From: Megalopta genalis
Taxonomy: Eukaryota; Arthropoda; Insecta; Hymenoptera; Halictidae
Direction: 5' to 3'
DNA: 64,000 nt
Assembly: GCF_051020955.1 (NCBI RefSeq)
Contig: NW_027476401.1
Location: forward strand, 1-64,000
The position numbers and the translations under genes were made by a program. Shown here in pieces: positions 52,416 through 64,000 of the stretch (positions are counted from its first letter, which is position 1; the number at the start of each line of letters is the position of its first letter). Below the pieces are notes generated by a model. The model saw only the letters and a program-made list of their open reading frames with translations. It did not search any database and was not told where the DNA came from.

Positions 52416-52878
52416 TTGATTCGCATGCATTTGAATCTAAATCGTGTATATCACAAGTATTTGAAGCTAAACCATTTGATTCGCATCGTTTTGAAGCTAA
52501 GCATGCTACTTCGCATTTATTTGAAGCTAAATCATGTGTTTCGCATGGATTTGAAGCTAACTCGTATGTTTCGCATGCATTTGAAGCTAAATCGTATATA
52601 TCACAAGTATTTGAAGCTGAACCATTGGATTCGGAGCTAAGCCTTCTACTTCGCCTTGATTTGGACCTAAATCATGTGATCCGCATGGATTTAAAGCTAA
52701 CTCGTTTGTTTCGCCTGCATTTGAATCTAAATCATGTATATCGCAAATATTTGGAGCTGAACCATTTGTTTCGCATGGATTTGCAGCTAAATCATGTGTT
52801 TCCCTTAGATTTGCAGCTAACTCGTTGTTTGGTATGCAGTTGAAGCTAAATCATGTATATCACAAGTATTGGAAGCTA
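52416..52878. repeat. Block shared with 63538-64000
   Basis: Offset 11,122 to the window end. Both copies share a 10-bp loss (GATTCGGAGCTAAGCC at about 52627 and 63750) and the one-base-short TCGTTGTTTGGTATGC. Confidence 0.88.
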
Positions 52879-53331
52879 AACAATTTGTTTCGCATGGATT
52901 TGAAGCTAAGCCTTTAACTTCGCATTGGTTTGAAGCTAAATCATGTGTTTCGCATGAATTTGAAGCTAACTGATTATTCCGCCTGCATTTGAAGCTATAT
53001 CACTTATATCGCAAGTATTTGAAGGTAAATCATTTGTTTTGCATTGATTTGAAGCTAAGCCTTTAACTTCGCATTGATTTGAAGCTAAATCATGTGTTTC
53101 GCATGAATTTGAAGATAACTCGTCTGTTTCGCATGCAGTTGAAGCTATATCACTTATATTCGCAAGTATTTGAAGCCAAATCATTCGGTTTGCAAGGTTT
53201 TGAATTTAAGCCTTCTACTTCGCATTGATTTGATGCTAAATCATGTGTTTCGCATGGTTTTGAAGATAACTCGTTTATTTCGCATGCATTTGAAACTATA
53301 TCACTTATATTCACAAGTATTTGAAGTCAAA

Positions 53332-56300
53332 TCATTTGTGTCTCGTGTATTTGTAGCTAAGCCTTCTACATCGCATTGATTTGAAGCTAAATCATGCGTT
53401 TCGGATGGATTTTAAGCTAACCCGTTTGTTTTGCCTACATTTGAAGCTATATCACTTATATCGCAATTATCCGAATATAAATCATTTGTTTCTCATGTAT
53501 TTGTAGCTAAGCCTTCTACATCGCATTGATTTGAAGCTAAATCATGTGTTTCGCATGGTTTTGAAGCTAACCCGTTTGTGTCGCGTGCATTTGAAGCTAA
53601 ATCATGTATATCACAAGTATTTGAAGCTAAACAATTTTTTATTCCCATGGATTTGCTGCTAAGCCTTTTACTTCGCATTGATTTGGAGTTAAATCATGTG
53701 ATCAGCATGGATTTAAAGCTAACTTGTTTGTTTCGCCTGCATTTGAATCCGAATCACGTATATCACAAATATTTGAAGCTGAACCATTTGTTTCGCATGC
53801 ATTTGTAACTAAGCCTTCTTCTTCGCATTGATTTGAAGCTGTATCATGTGTTTCGCTTGAATTTGAAGCGAACATGTTTGTTTCACATGCAGTTGAAGCT
53901 AAATCATGTATATCACAAGTATTTGCAGCTGAACCATTTGCTACGCATGAATATTAAGCTAAACCATGTGTTACGAATGAATTTGAAGCTGAATCATGTA
54001 TTTCGCCTGCATTTGATGCTAAATCATGTATATCATAGGTATTTGAAGTTAAAGCATTTCTTTCGCATGGATTCGAAAGTAAGCCTTCTACTTCGCATTG
54101 ATTTGAAGCTAAATCATGCATTTCGCATGGATTTGAAACTAAACCATTTGTTTCGCATGGATTCGAAGATCTGCATTCTAGTTCGCATTGATTTGAAGCT
54201 AAATCACGTGTTTCGCATAGATTAGAAGCTAACTCGTTTGTTTCGCATTCATTTGAAACTATATCACTTCTATCGCAAGTATTTGAAGCTAAATCATGTG
54301 TTTCGCATGTATTTGAAGATAAGCCTTCTACTTCGCATTGATTTCAAGCTAAATCATGTGTTTCGCATGCATTTGAACCTAACTCGATTGATTCGCATGC
54401 AGTTGAAGCTAAATCATGTATATCACAAGTATTTGAAGCTAAACCATTTGATTCCCATGGATTTGATGCAAAGCCTACTACTTCGCATTGATTTGAAGCT
54501 AAATCATGTGTTTCGCATGGATTTGAAGCTAACTCGTTTGTTTCGCCTGCACTTGAAGCTATATCACTTATATCGTTATTATCTGAAGGTAAATCATTTG
54601 TTTCTCATGTATTTGTAGCTAAGCCTTCTACATCGCATTGATTTGAAGCTAAATCATGCGTATCGCATGGATTTTAAGCTAACCCGTTTGTTTTGCCTGC
54701 ATTTGAAGCTATATCACTTATATTCGCATGTATTTGAAGCAAAACCTTTCTTTTCGCATGGTTTTGAAGCTAAGCCTTCTACTTCGCATGAATTTATAGC
54801 TAAATCATGCGTTTCGCATGGATTTTAAGCTAACCCGTTTGTATTGCCTGCATTTGAAGCTATATCACTTATATCGCAATTATCCGAATATAAATCATTT
54901 GTTTCTCATGTATTTGTAGCTAAGCCTTCTACATCGCATTGATTTGAAGCTAAATCATGTGTTTCGCATGGATTTGAAGATAACTCGTCTGTTTCGCATG
55001 CAGTTGAAGCTATATCACTTATATTCGCAAGTATTTGAAACCAAATCATTCGGTTTGCAAGGTTTTGAAGGTTAGCCTTATACTTCGCATTGATTTGATG
55101 CTAAATCATGTGTTTCGCATGGATTTGAAGCTCACTCGTTTGTTTCGCCTGCATTTGAAGCTTAATCATGTATATCACAAGTATTTGAAGGAAAACCATT
55201 TGTTTTGTACCTAAATCATGTGTTTCGCTTGGATTTGAAGCTAACTCGTTTGTTTCGCCTGCATTTGAAACTATATCACTTATATCGCAAGCATTTGAAG
55301 CTAAATCGATCGTTTAGCATGGATTTGAAGCTAAGCCTTCTACATCGCATTGGTTTGAAGCTAAATCATGCATTTAGCATTGATTCGAAGCTAACTCGTT
55401 TGATTCGCTTGCTGTTGAATCAAAATCACGCATATCACAAGTATTTGAAACTAAACCATTTGTTTCGCATGGATTCGAAGATCAGCCTTCTAGTTCGCAT
55501 TGATTTGAAGCAAAATCACGTGTTTCGCATAGATTAGAAGCTAACTCGTTTGTTTCGCATTCATTTGAAGCTATATCACTTCTATCGCAAGTATTTGAAG
55601 CTAAATCATGTGTTTCGCATGTATTTGAAGATAAGCCATCTACTTCGCATTGATTTCAAGCTAAGTCATGTGTTTCGCATGCATTTGAAGCTAACTCGAT
55701 TTTTTTCGCATGCAGTTGAAGGTAAATCATGTACATCACAATTATTTGATGCTAAACCACTTGTTTCGCATGAATTTGAAGCTAAACCATCTACGTCGCA
55801 TTGATTTGTAGCTAAATCAAGTGTTTCGCTTGTATTTGAAGCTAGTTCGTTTGTTTTGCATGCAGTTGAAGCTAAATCATGTATATCACAAGTATTTGAA
55901 GCTAAACCATTAGTTTCGCATTTATTCGAAGATAAGCCTTCTACTTCGCATTGATTTGAAGCTATATCATGTGTTTGGCATGGATGTGAAGCTAACTCGT
56001 TTGTTTCGCATGCAGTTGAAGCTAAATGATGTTTATCACAAGTATTTGAAGCTAAACCATTTGTTTCGTATGGATTCGAAGATAAGCCTTCTACTTCGCA
56101 TTGATTTAAAGCAAAATCATGTGTTTCGCATGGATTTGAAGCTAACTCGTTAATTACGCATGCAGTTGAATCTAAATCATGTATATCATAAGTATTTGAA
56201 GGTAAAACATTTGATTCGCACAGATTCGAAGATCAGCCTTCTTCTTCGCATTGATTTGAAGCTAAACCATGTGTTTCGCATGGATTTGAAGCTAACTCGT

Positions 56301-57136
56301 TTGTTTCGCTTGCATTTGAAGCTAAATCATGTATATCACAAGTATTTGAAGCTAAACCGTTTGTTTCGCCTGGATTCGAAGATAAGCCTTATACTTCGAA
56401 ATGAATTGAAGCTAATTCATGTGTTGCGCACGGATTTTATGCTAATCCTTCTACGTCGCATTGATTTGAAGCTAAATCATGTGTTTCGAAAGGATTTGTA
56501 GTTAACTCGTTTATTTCGTCTGAATTTGAAGCTAATTCATGCATATCACAAGTATTTGAAGCTAAACAATCTGTTTCGTGTGGATTCGGAAATCAGCCTT
56601 CTGCTTCGCATTGATTTGAAGCTAAATCATGTGGTTCGCATGGATTTGAAGCTAACTCGTTTGTTTCGCCTGCATTTGAAGCTAAATCATGTATATGACA
56701 AGTATTTGAAGCTAAACCATTTGTTTCGCATGGATTCGAAGATAAGCCTTCTACTTCGCATTGATTTGATGCTAAATCATGTGTTTCATTTGGATTTGAG
56801 GCTAACTCGTTTGTTTCGCATGCTGTTAAATGTAAATCATGTATATCACAAGTATTTGAAGCTAAACAATTTGTTTCGCATGGATTCGAAGATAAGCCTA
56901 CTACTTCGCATTGATTTAAAGCAAAATCATGTGTTTCGCATGGATTTGAAGCTAAACAATCTGTTTCGATATGGATTCTGTGATCAGCCATCTACATCGC
57001 ATTGATTTGAAGCTAAATCATGTGATTCGCTTGGATTTGGAGCTAACTCGTTTGTTTCGCATGCAGTTGAAGCTATATCATGTATATCACAGGTATTTGA
57101 AGCTAAACCATTAGTTTCGCTATTATCTGAAGATAA
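53332..57136. repeat. 3.8-4.0-kb macrorepeat, copy 1
   Basis: Matches 57137-61092: offset 3,805 up to about 55128, then 3,956. Marked by CAATTTTTTATTCCCATGG at about 53633 and CTCGATTTTTTTCGCATGC at about 55695. This copy lacks a 151-bp piece present in copy 2 at 58935-59085. Confidence 0.92.
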
Positions 57137-60100
57137 TCATTTGTTTCTCGTGTATTTGTAGCTAAGCCTTCTACATCGCATTGATTTGAAGCTAAATCAT
57201 GCGTTTCGCATGGATTTTAAGCTAACCCGTTTGTTTTGCCTACATTTGAAGCTATATCACTTATATCGCAATTATCCGAATATAAATCATTTGTTTCTCA
57301 TGTATTTGTAGCTAAGCCTTCTACATCGCATTGATTTGAAGCTAAATCATGTGTTTCGCATGGATTTGAAGCTAACCCGTTTGTGTCGCGTGCATTTGAA
57401 GCTAAATCATGTATATCACAAGTATTTGAAGCTAAACAATTTTTTATTCCCATGGATTTGCTGCTAAGCCTTTTACTTCGCATTGATTTGGAGTTAAATC
57501 ATGTGATCAGCATGGATTTAAAGCTAACTTGTTTGTTTCGCCTGCATTTGAATCCGAATCACGTATATCACAAATATTTGAAGCTGAACCATTTGTTTCG
57601 CATGCATTTGTAACTAAGCCTTCTTCTTCGCATTGATTTGAAGCTGTATCATGTGTTTCGCTTGAATTTGAAGCGAACATGTTTGTTTCACATGCAGTTG
57701 AAGCTAAATCATGTATATCACAAGTATTTGCAGCTGAACCATTTGCTACGCATGAATATTAAGCTAAACCATGTGTTACGAATGAATTTGAAGCTGAATC
57801 ATGTATTTCGCCTGCATTTGATGCTAAATCATGTATATCATAGGTATTTGAAGTTAAAGCATTTCTTTCGCATGGATTCGAAAGTAAGCCTTCTACTTCG
57901 CATTGATTTGAAGCTAAATCATGCATTTCGCATGGATTTGAAACTAAACCATTTGTTTCGCATGGATTCGAAGATCTGCATTCTAGTTCGCATTGATTTG
58001 AAGCTAAATCACGTGTTTCGCATAGATTAGAAGCTAACTCGTTTGTTTCGCATTCATTTGAAACTATATCACTTCTATCGCAAGTATTTGAAGCTAAATC
58101 ATGTGTTTCGCATGTATTTGAAGATAAGCCTTCTACTTCGCATTGATTTCAAGCTAAATCATGTGTTTCGCATGCATTTGAACCTAACTCGATTGATTCG
58201 CATGCAGTTGAAGCTAAATCATGTATATCACAAGTATTTGAAGCTAAACCATTTGATTCCCATGGATTTGATGCAAAGCCTACTACTTCGCATTGATTTG
58301 AAGCTAAATCATGTGTTTCGCATGGATTTGAAGCTAACTCGTTTGTTTCGCCTGCACTTGAAGCTATATCACTTATATCGTTATTATCTGAAGGTAAATC
58401 ATTTGTTTCTCATGTATTTGTAGCTAAGCCTTCTACATCGCATTGATTTGAAGCTAAATCATGCGTATCGCATGGATTTTAAGCTAACCCGTTTGTTTTG
58501 CCTGCATTTGAAGCTATATCACTTATATTCGCATGTATTTGAAGCAAAACCTTTCTTTTCGCATGGTTTTGAAGCTAAGCCTTCTACTTCGCATGAATTT
58601 ATAGCTAAATCATGCGTTTCGCATGGATTTTAAGCTAACCCGTTTGTATTGCCTGCATTTGAAGCTATATCACTTATATCGCAATTATCCGAATATAAAT
58701 CATTTGTTTCTCATGTATTTGTAGCTAAGCCTTCTACATCGCATTGATTTGAAGCTAAATCATGTGTTTCGCATGGATTTGAAGATAACTCGTCTGTTTC
58801 GCATGCAGTTGAAGCTATATCACTTATATTCGCAAGTATTTGAAACCAAATCATTCGGTTTGCAAGGTTTTGAAGGTTAGCCTTATACTTCGCATTGATT
58901 TGATGCTAAATCATGTGTTTCGCATGGATTTGAAGATAACTCGTTTATTTCGCATGCATTTGAAACTATATCACTTATATTCACAAGTATTTGAAGCCAA
59001 ATCATTCGGTTCGCATGGATTTGAAGCTAAGCCTTCTACTTCGCATTAATTTGAAGTTAAATCATGTGTTACGCTTGGATTTGAAGCTCACTCGTTTGTT
59101 TCGCCTGCATTTGAAGCTTAATCATGTATATCACAAGTATTTGAAGGAAAACCATTTGTTTTGTACCTAAATCATGTGTTTCGCTTGGATTTGAAGCTAA
59201 CTCGTTTGTTTCGCCTGCATTTGAAACTATATCACTTATATCGCAAGCATTTGAAGCTAAATCGATCGTTTAGCATGGATTTGAAGCTAAGCCTTCTACA
59301 TCGCATTGGTTTGAAGCTAAATCATGCATTTAGCATTGATTCGAAGCTAACTCGTTTGATTCGCTTGCTGTTGAATCAAAATCACGCATATCACAAGTAT
59401 TTGAAACTAAACCATTTGTTTCGCATGGATTCGAAGATCAGCCTTCTAGTTCGCATTGATTTGAAGCAAAATCACGTGTTTCGCATAGATTAGAAGCTAA
59501 CTCGTTTGTTTCGCATTCATTTGAAGCTATATCACTTCTATCGCAAGTATTTGAAGCTAAATCATGTGTTTCGCATGTATTTGAAGATAAGCCATCTACT
59601 TCGCATTGATTTCAAGCTAAGTCATGTGTTTCGCATGCATTTGAAGCTAACTCGATTTTTTTCGCATGCAGTTGAAGGTAAATCATGTACATCACAATTA
59701 TTTGATGCTAAACCACTTGTTTCGCATGAATTTGAAGCTAAACCATCTACGTCGCATTGATTTGTAGCTAAATCAAGTGTTTCGCTTGTATTTGAAGCTA
59801 GTTCGTTTGTTTTGCATGCAGTTGAAGCTAAATCATGTATATCACAAGTATTTGAAGCTAAACCATTAGTTTCGCATTTGTTCGAAGATAAGCCTTCTAC
59901 TTCGCATTGATTTGAAGCTATATCATGTGTTTGGCATGGATGTGAAGCTAACTCGTTTGTTTCGCATGCAGTTGAAGCTAAATGATGTTTATCACAAGTA
60001 TTTGAAGCTAAACCATTTGTTTCGTATGGATTCGAAGATAAGCCTTCTACTTCGCATTGATTTAAAGCGAAATCATGTGTTTCGCATGGATTTGAAGCTA

Positions 60101-61092
60101 ACTCGTTAATTTCGCATGCAGTTGAATCTAAATCATGTATATCATAAGTATTTGAAGCTAAAACATTTGATTCGCATAGATTCGAAGATCAGCCTTCTTC
60201 TTCGCATTGATTTGAAGCTAAACCATGTGTTTCGCATGGATTTGAAGCTAACTCGTTTGTTTCGCTTGCATTTGAAGCTAAATCATGTATATCACAAGTA
60301 TTTGAAGCTAAACCGTTTGTTTCGCCTGGATTCGAAGATAAGCCTTATACTTCGAAATGAATTGAAGCTAATTCATGTGTTGCGCACGGATTTTATGCTA
60401 ATCCTTCTACTTCGCATTGATTTGAAGCTAAATCATGTGTTTCGAAAGGATTTGTAGTTAACTCGTTTATTTCGTCTGAATTTGAAGCTAATTCATGCAT
60501 ATCACAAGTATTTGAAGCTAAACAATCTGTTTCGTGTGGATTCGGAAATCAGCCTTCTGCTTCGCATTGATTTGAAGCTAAATCATGTGGTTCGCATGGA
60601 TTTGAAGCTAACTCGTTTGTTTCGCCTGCATTTGAAGCTAAATCATGTATATGACAAGTATTTGAAGCTAAACCATTTGTTTCGCATGGATTCGAAGATA
60701 AGCCTTCTACTTCGCATTGATTTGATGCTAAATCATGTGTTTCATTTGGATTTGAGGCTAACTCGTTTGTTTCGCATGCTGTTAAATGTAAATCATGTAT
60801 ATCACAAGTATTTGAAGCTAAACAATTTGTTTCGCATGGATTCGAAGATAAGCCTACTACTTCGCATTGATTTAAAGCAAAATCATGTGTTTCGCATGGA
60901 TTTGAAGCTAAACAATCTGTTTCGATATGGATTCTGTGATCAGCCATCTACATCGCATTGATTTGAAGCTAAATCATGTGATTCGCTTGGATTTGGAGCT
61001 AACTCGTTTGTTTCGCATGCAGTTGAAGCTATATCATGTATATCACAGGTATTTGAAGCTAAACCATTAGTTTCGCTATTATCTGAAGATAA
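57137..61092. repeat. 3.8-4.0-kb macrorepeat, copy 2
   Basis: Second copy, longer by 151 bp at 58935-59085. That is one 150-bp HOR plus the extra base of the TATATTCACAAG 31-bp monomer. Otherwise it is very close to copy 1, with scattered single changes such as GCATTTGTTCG at about 59876 against GCATTTATTCG at about 55920. Confidence 0.92.
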
Positions 61093-61849
61093 TCATTTGT
61101 TTCTCGTGTATTTGTAGCTAAGCCTTCTACATCGCATTGATTTGAAGCTAAATCATGCGTTTCGCATGGATTTTAAGCTAACCCGTTTGTTTTGCGTGCA
61201 TTTGAAGCTATATCACTTATATCGCAATTATCCGAATATAAATCATTTGTTTCGCATGGATTCGAAGGTAAGCCTTCTACTTCGCATTGATTTGAAGCTA
61301 AATCATGCATTTCGCATGGATTTGAAACTAAACCATTTGTTTCGCATGGATTCGAAGATCTGCATTCTAGTTCACATTGATTTGAAGCTAAATCACGTGT
61401 TTCGCATAGATTAGAAGCTAACTCGTTTGTTTCGCATTCATTTGAAACTATATCACTTCTATCGCAAGTATTTGAAGCTAAATCATGTGTTTCGCATGTA
61501 TTTGAAGATAAGCCTTCTACTTCGCATTGATTTCAAGCTAAATCATGTGTTCCGCATGCATTTGAACCTAACTCGATTGATTCGCATGCAGTTGAAGCTA
61601 AATCATGTATATCACAAGTATTTGAAGCTAAACCATTTGATTCCCATGGATTTGATGCAAAGCCTACTACTTCGCATTGATTTGAAGCTAAATCATGTGT
61701 TTCGCATGGATTTGAAGCTAACTCGTTTGTTTCGTCTGCACTTGAAGCTATATCACTTATATCGTTATTATCTGAAGGTAAATCATTTGTTTCTCATGTA
61801 TTTGTAGCTAAGCCGTCTACATCGCATTGATTTGAAGCTAAATCATGCG
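61093..61849. repeat. 3.8-4.0-kb macrorepeat, truncated copy 3
   Basis: Begins like copies 1 and 2, then loses about 572 bp near 61250 (offset to copy 2 drops from 3,956 to 3,384), continues to about 61849 and switches to the 51.8-kb family (GCGTTTCGCTTCGATTTG). The loss is not a multiple of 30, so it includes several indels or a non-register junction. Confidence 0.88.
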
Positions 61850-62275
61850 TTTCGCTTCGATTTGAAGCTAACTCGTTTGTTTCTCCTGCATTTGAAGCTA
61901 TATCACATATATTCGCAAGTATTTGAAGCTAAACCAGACGTTCCGCGTGGATTTGAAGCTAAGCCTACTACTTCGCTTCGATTAGAAGCTCAATCATGTC
62001 ATTCACAGAGATTTGAAGCTAACTCAATTGTTTCACCTGCCTATGAAGCTATATCACTTATATTCGCAAGTATTTGTAGTTAAACCATTCGTTTCGCACT
62101 GATTTGATGCTAAGCCATCTACTTCGCATGAATTTGAAGCTATGTCATATGTTTCGCATGGATTTGAACATTACTCGTTTGTTTCGCTTGCAGTTGAATC
62201 TATATCACTTATATTCGCAAGAATTTCAAGCCAAATCATTCGTTTCGCATGGATTTGAAGCTAAGCCTACTACTT
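61850..62275. repeat. Block shared with 51786-52211
   Basis: Offset 10,064; see the partner for shared variants. It ends at a one-base-short monomer (TTCGCATGATTTGAAGC, about 62276), after which the two locations diverge. Confidence 0.87.
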
Positions 62276-63537
62276 CGCATGATTTGAAGCTAAATCATGT
62301 GTTACGCTTGGATTTGAAGCTCACTCGTTTGTTTCCCCTGCATTTGAAGCAATATCACTTATATCGCAAGTATATGAAGCTAAAGAATTTGTCTCGCATG
62401 AATTTGATGCTAATCCTTCTACTTCGCATTGATTTGAAGTTAAATCATGTGTTACGCTTGGATTTGAAGCTCACTCGTTTGTTTCGCCTGCATTTGAAGC
62501 TTAATCATGTATATCATAAGTATTTGAAGGAAAACCATTTGTTTTGAACCTAAATCATGTGTTTCGCTTGGATTTGAAGCTAACTCGTTTGTTTCGCCTG
62601 CATTTGAAGCAATATCACTTATATCGCAAGTATATGAAGCTAAATAATTTGTCTCGCATGAATTTGATGCTAATCCTTCTACTTCGCATTGATTTGAAGC
62701 TAAATCATGTGTTTCCCTTGGATTTGAAGCTAACTCGTTTGTTTCGCCTGCATTTGAAACTATATCACTTATATCGCAAGCATTTGAAGCTAAATCGTTC
62801 GTTTAGCATGGATTTGAAGCTATGCCTTCTACATCGCATTGATTTGAAGCTAAATCACGTGTTTCGCATAGATTAGAAGCTAACTCGTTTGTTTCGCATT
62901 CTTTTGAAACTATATCACTTCTATCGCAAGTATTTGAAGCTAAATCATGTGTTTCGCATGTATTTGAAGATAAGCCTTCTACTTCGCATTGATTTCAAGC
63001 TAAATCATGTGTTTCGCATGCATTTGAAGCTAACTCGATTGTTTCGCATGCAGTTGAATGTAAATCATGTACATCACAAGTATTTGATGCTAAACCATTT
63101 GTTTCGCATGAATTTGAAGCTAAACCATCTACATCGCATTGATTTGAGCTAAATCATTTGTTTCGCCTGCATTTGAAGCTTAATCATGTATATCACAAGT
63201 ATTTGAAGGTAAACCATTTGTTTTGAAGCTAAATCATGTGTTTCCCTTGGATTTGAAGCTAACTCGTTTGTTTCGCCTGCATTTGAAACTATATCACTTA
63301 TATCGCAAGCATTTGAAGCTAAATCGTTCGTTTAGCATGGATTTGAAGTTAAGCCTTCTACATCGCATTGATTTGTAGCTAAATCAAGTGTTTCGCTAGG
63401 ATCTGAAACTAGCTCGTTTGTTTCGCATGCAGTTGAAGCTAAATCATGTATATCACAAGTATTTCAAGCTAAACCATTTGATTCCCATGGATTTGATGCT
63501 AAGCCTACTACTTCGCATTGATTTGAAGCTAAATCAT
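62276..63537. repeat. Right-end HORs related to the first kilobase
   Basis: A local near-duplication (about 62430-62540 with parts of 62540-62660) is followed by 62831-63150 (matching 616-935) and 63157-63365 (matching 413-621). 63375-63415 resembles 931-971, with AATCAAGTGTTTCGCTAG. Two 40-bp-deletion junctions lie here, at about 62540 and 63220. Confidence 0.85.
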
Positions 63538-64000
63538 GTGTTTCGCATGCATTTGAATCTAAATCGTGTATATCACAAGTATTTGAAGCTAAACCATTTG
63601 ATTCACATCGATTTGAAGCTAAGCATGCTACTTCGCATTTATTTGAAGCTAAATCATGTGTTTCGCATGGATTTGAAGCTAACTCATATGTTTCGCATGC
63701 ATTTGAAGCTAAATCATGTATATCACAAGTATTCGAAGCTGAACCATTTGATTCGGAGCTAAGCCTTCTTCTTCGCCTTGATTTGGACCTAAATCATGTG
63801 ATCCGCATGGATTTAAAGCTAACTCGTTTGTTTCGCCTGCATTTGAATCTAAATCATGTATATCGCAAATATTTGGAGTTGAACCATTTGTTTCGCATGG
63901 ATTTGCAGCTAAATCATGTGTTTCCCTTAGATTTGCATCTAACTCGTTGTTTGGTATGCAGTTGAAGCTAAATCATGTATATCACAAGTATTGGAAGCTA
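63538..64000. repeat. Right-edge block shared with 52416-52878
   Basis: Offset 11,122, running to the last base. The array evidently continues to the right of the window, since the final base is inside a monomer. Confidence 0.88.

Larger units (their letters stand above)
47980..53331. repeat. Diverged, weakly homogenised section
   Basis: Monomers are still 30 bp (sometimes 31), but the five-type cycle is harder to follow. Many monomers have private changes, for example GTAGTAGAAGC at about 48439 and GGTTTCGCATGGGTTTG at about 48579. One old duplication is visible (48459-48680 with 49082-49303, offset 623, clearly diverged). 49700-50060 is related to 56620-57000 and 60576-60956. The 31-bp TATATTCGCAAG variant is common from about 49530 onward. 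No gene or foreign insertion recognised. Confidence 0.88.
25861..62215. repeat. Subfamily marker: 31-bp monomer with TATATTCGCAAG
   Basis: A C-type monomer with one extra T (CTTATATTCGCAAG or CATATATTCGCAAG) recurs near 25870, 26170, 27430, 36305, 36605, 37868, 49535, 51428, 51848, 51998, 52148, 53158, 53308, 54720, 55020, 58530, 58825, 58979, 61911, 62058 and 62208. I saw none in the first 25 kb. Each copy shifts the reading frame by one. Confidence 0.85.
1..64000. repeat. Satellite array: 30-bp monomers in a 150-bp five-monomer higher-order repeat
   Basis: The sequence can be read throughout as 30-bp monomers. Positions 1-11 are near constant (TTTGAAGCTAA), 12-20 define the type, and 21-30 are usually TTCGCATGGA. 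The types cycle A (middle ATCATGTGT), B (CTCGTTTGT, ends GCATGCA), C (ATCATGTAT, then ATCACAAGTA), D (ACCATTTGT) and E (starts TTCGAAGATAA, middle GCCTTCTAC, ends CATTGA), so similarity recurs best at 150 bp. Monomers within one HOR differ far more from each other than same-type monomers do between HORs, which is the usual mark of HOR homogenisation. I saw no non-repeat insertion longer than a few bases. Genomic location (centromeric, pericentromeric or other) cannot be determined here. Confidence 0.98.

Noticed and set aside
51430..52843. Alternative genetic code in which TGA is sense, making the FEAK frame a giant gene
   Set aside because: One- and two-base indels and TAA codons (for example from GAATATTAAGC) also break that frame across the window, so recoding TGA would not restore a long gene.
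1..64000. Dozens of open reading frames of 60-620 codons on both strands as genes
   Set aside because: All encode only 10-residue repeats dictated by the 30-bp satellite. Two frames are stop-free by consensus, ORF ends coincide with random indels or stops, and there are no start-context, splice or domain signals. Frame-changing indels are frequent.
1..64000. CRISPR array (30-bp repeats)
   Set aside because: Repeats are contiguous head-to-tail with no unique spacers, there is no leader, and no cas-like sequence is present.
1..64000. Telomeric repeat or subtelomere
   Set aside because: No short G-rich telomere-like repeat occurs on either strand.
1..64000. tRNA, rRNA or other structured RNA gene
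   Set aside because: No cloverleaf, conserved rRNA segment or long inverted repeat was seen; all sequence fits the direct-repeat monomer.

Overview
The whole 64-kb window appears to be one satellite-type tandem array. I found no protein-coding gene, RNA gene, transposon or unique-sequence island that I can support. The basic unit is a 30-bp monomer of roughly 37% G+C. Each copy starts with a near-constant TTTGAAGCTAA, continues with a variable 9-bp middle, and ends with TTCGCATGGA or a close variant. Five monomer types (A to E) follow each other in a fixed order, giving a 150-bp higher-order repeat (HOR). By length the window holds roughly 2,100 monomers, or about 425 HORs. The scale, the nested homogenised hierarchy and the absence of genes suggest nuclear heterochromatin of a eukaryote (pericentromeric, subtelomeric or a large interstitial satellite block). 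The sequence alone does not tell me the species.

Layout. 1-5281: heterogeneous HORs with internal duplications at offsets of about 0.3, 0.9, 2.55 and 3.75 kb. 5282-17990: a 3.2-kb macrorepeat in 3.8 copies (period 3,209 bp), built from 600-bp sub-blocks; copy 3 carries exactly one extra 600-bp block. 17991-22315: a mosaic of shorter duplications. 22316-30344 and 32754-40784: two 8.0-kb copies that look about 99.9% identical, separated by 2.4 kb of mosaic (30345-32753) assembled from pieces of 18-22 kb. 40785-47979: nested 2.24-kb and 1.80-kb duplications. 47980-53331: the most diverged, least homogenised part. 53332-61849: a 3.8-4.0-kb macrorepeat in two full copies plus a truncated third. 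61850-64000: pieces shared with 51.8-52.9 kb and with the first kilobase of the window.

Reading frames. The monomer is a multiple of three, and its consensus has no stop in one forward frame (DLKLNHVFRM-type decapeptides) and one reverse frame (PCETHDLASN-type decapeptides). A second forward frame (FEAKSCVSHG-type) is closed once per HOR by a TGA. The many open reading frames, up to 620 codons, are therefore expected from composition and periodicity. Frame-changing indels (1, 2, 7, 10, 25 and 40 bp) are scattered along the array, so no single frame stays open. I call no CDS. An ancient coding origin is possible but unproven.

The main interest lies in the array's evolutionary record: strict 30/150/600/3,209-bp hierarchy, in-register unequal crossovers whose hybrid products can be read, lineage-marking indels shared by distant blocks, and a possible nucleosome-scale design with one CpG in four of every five monomers.
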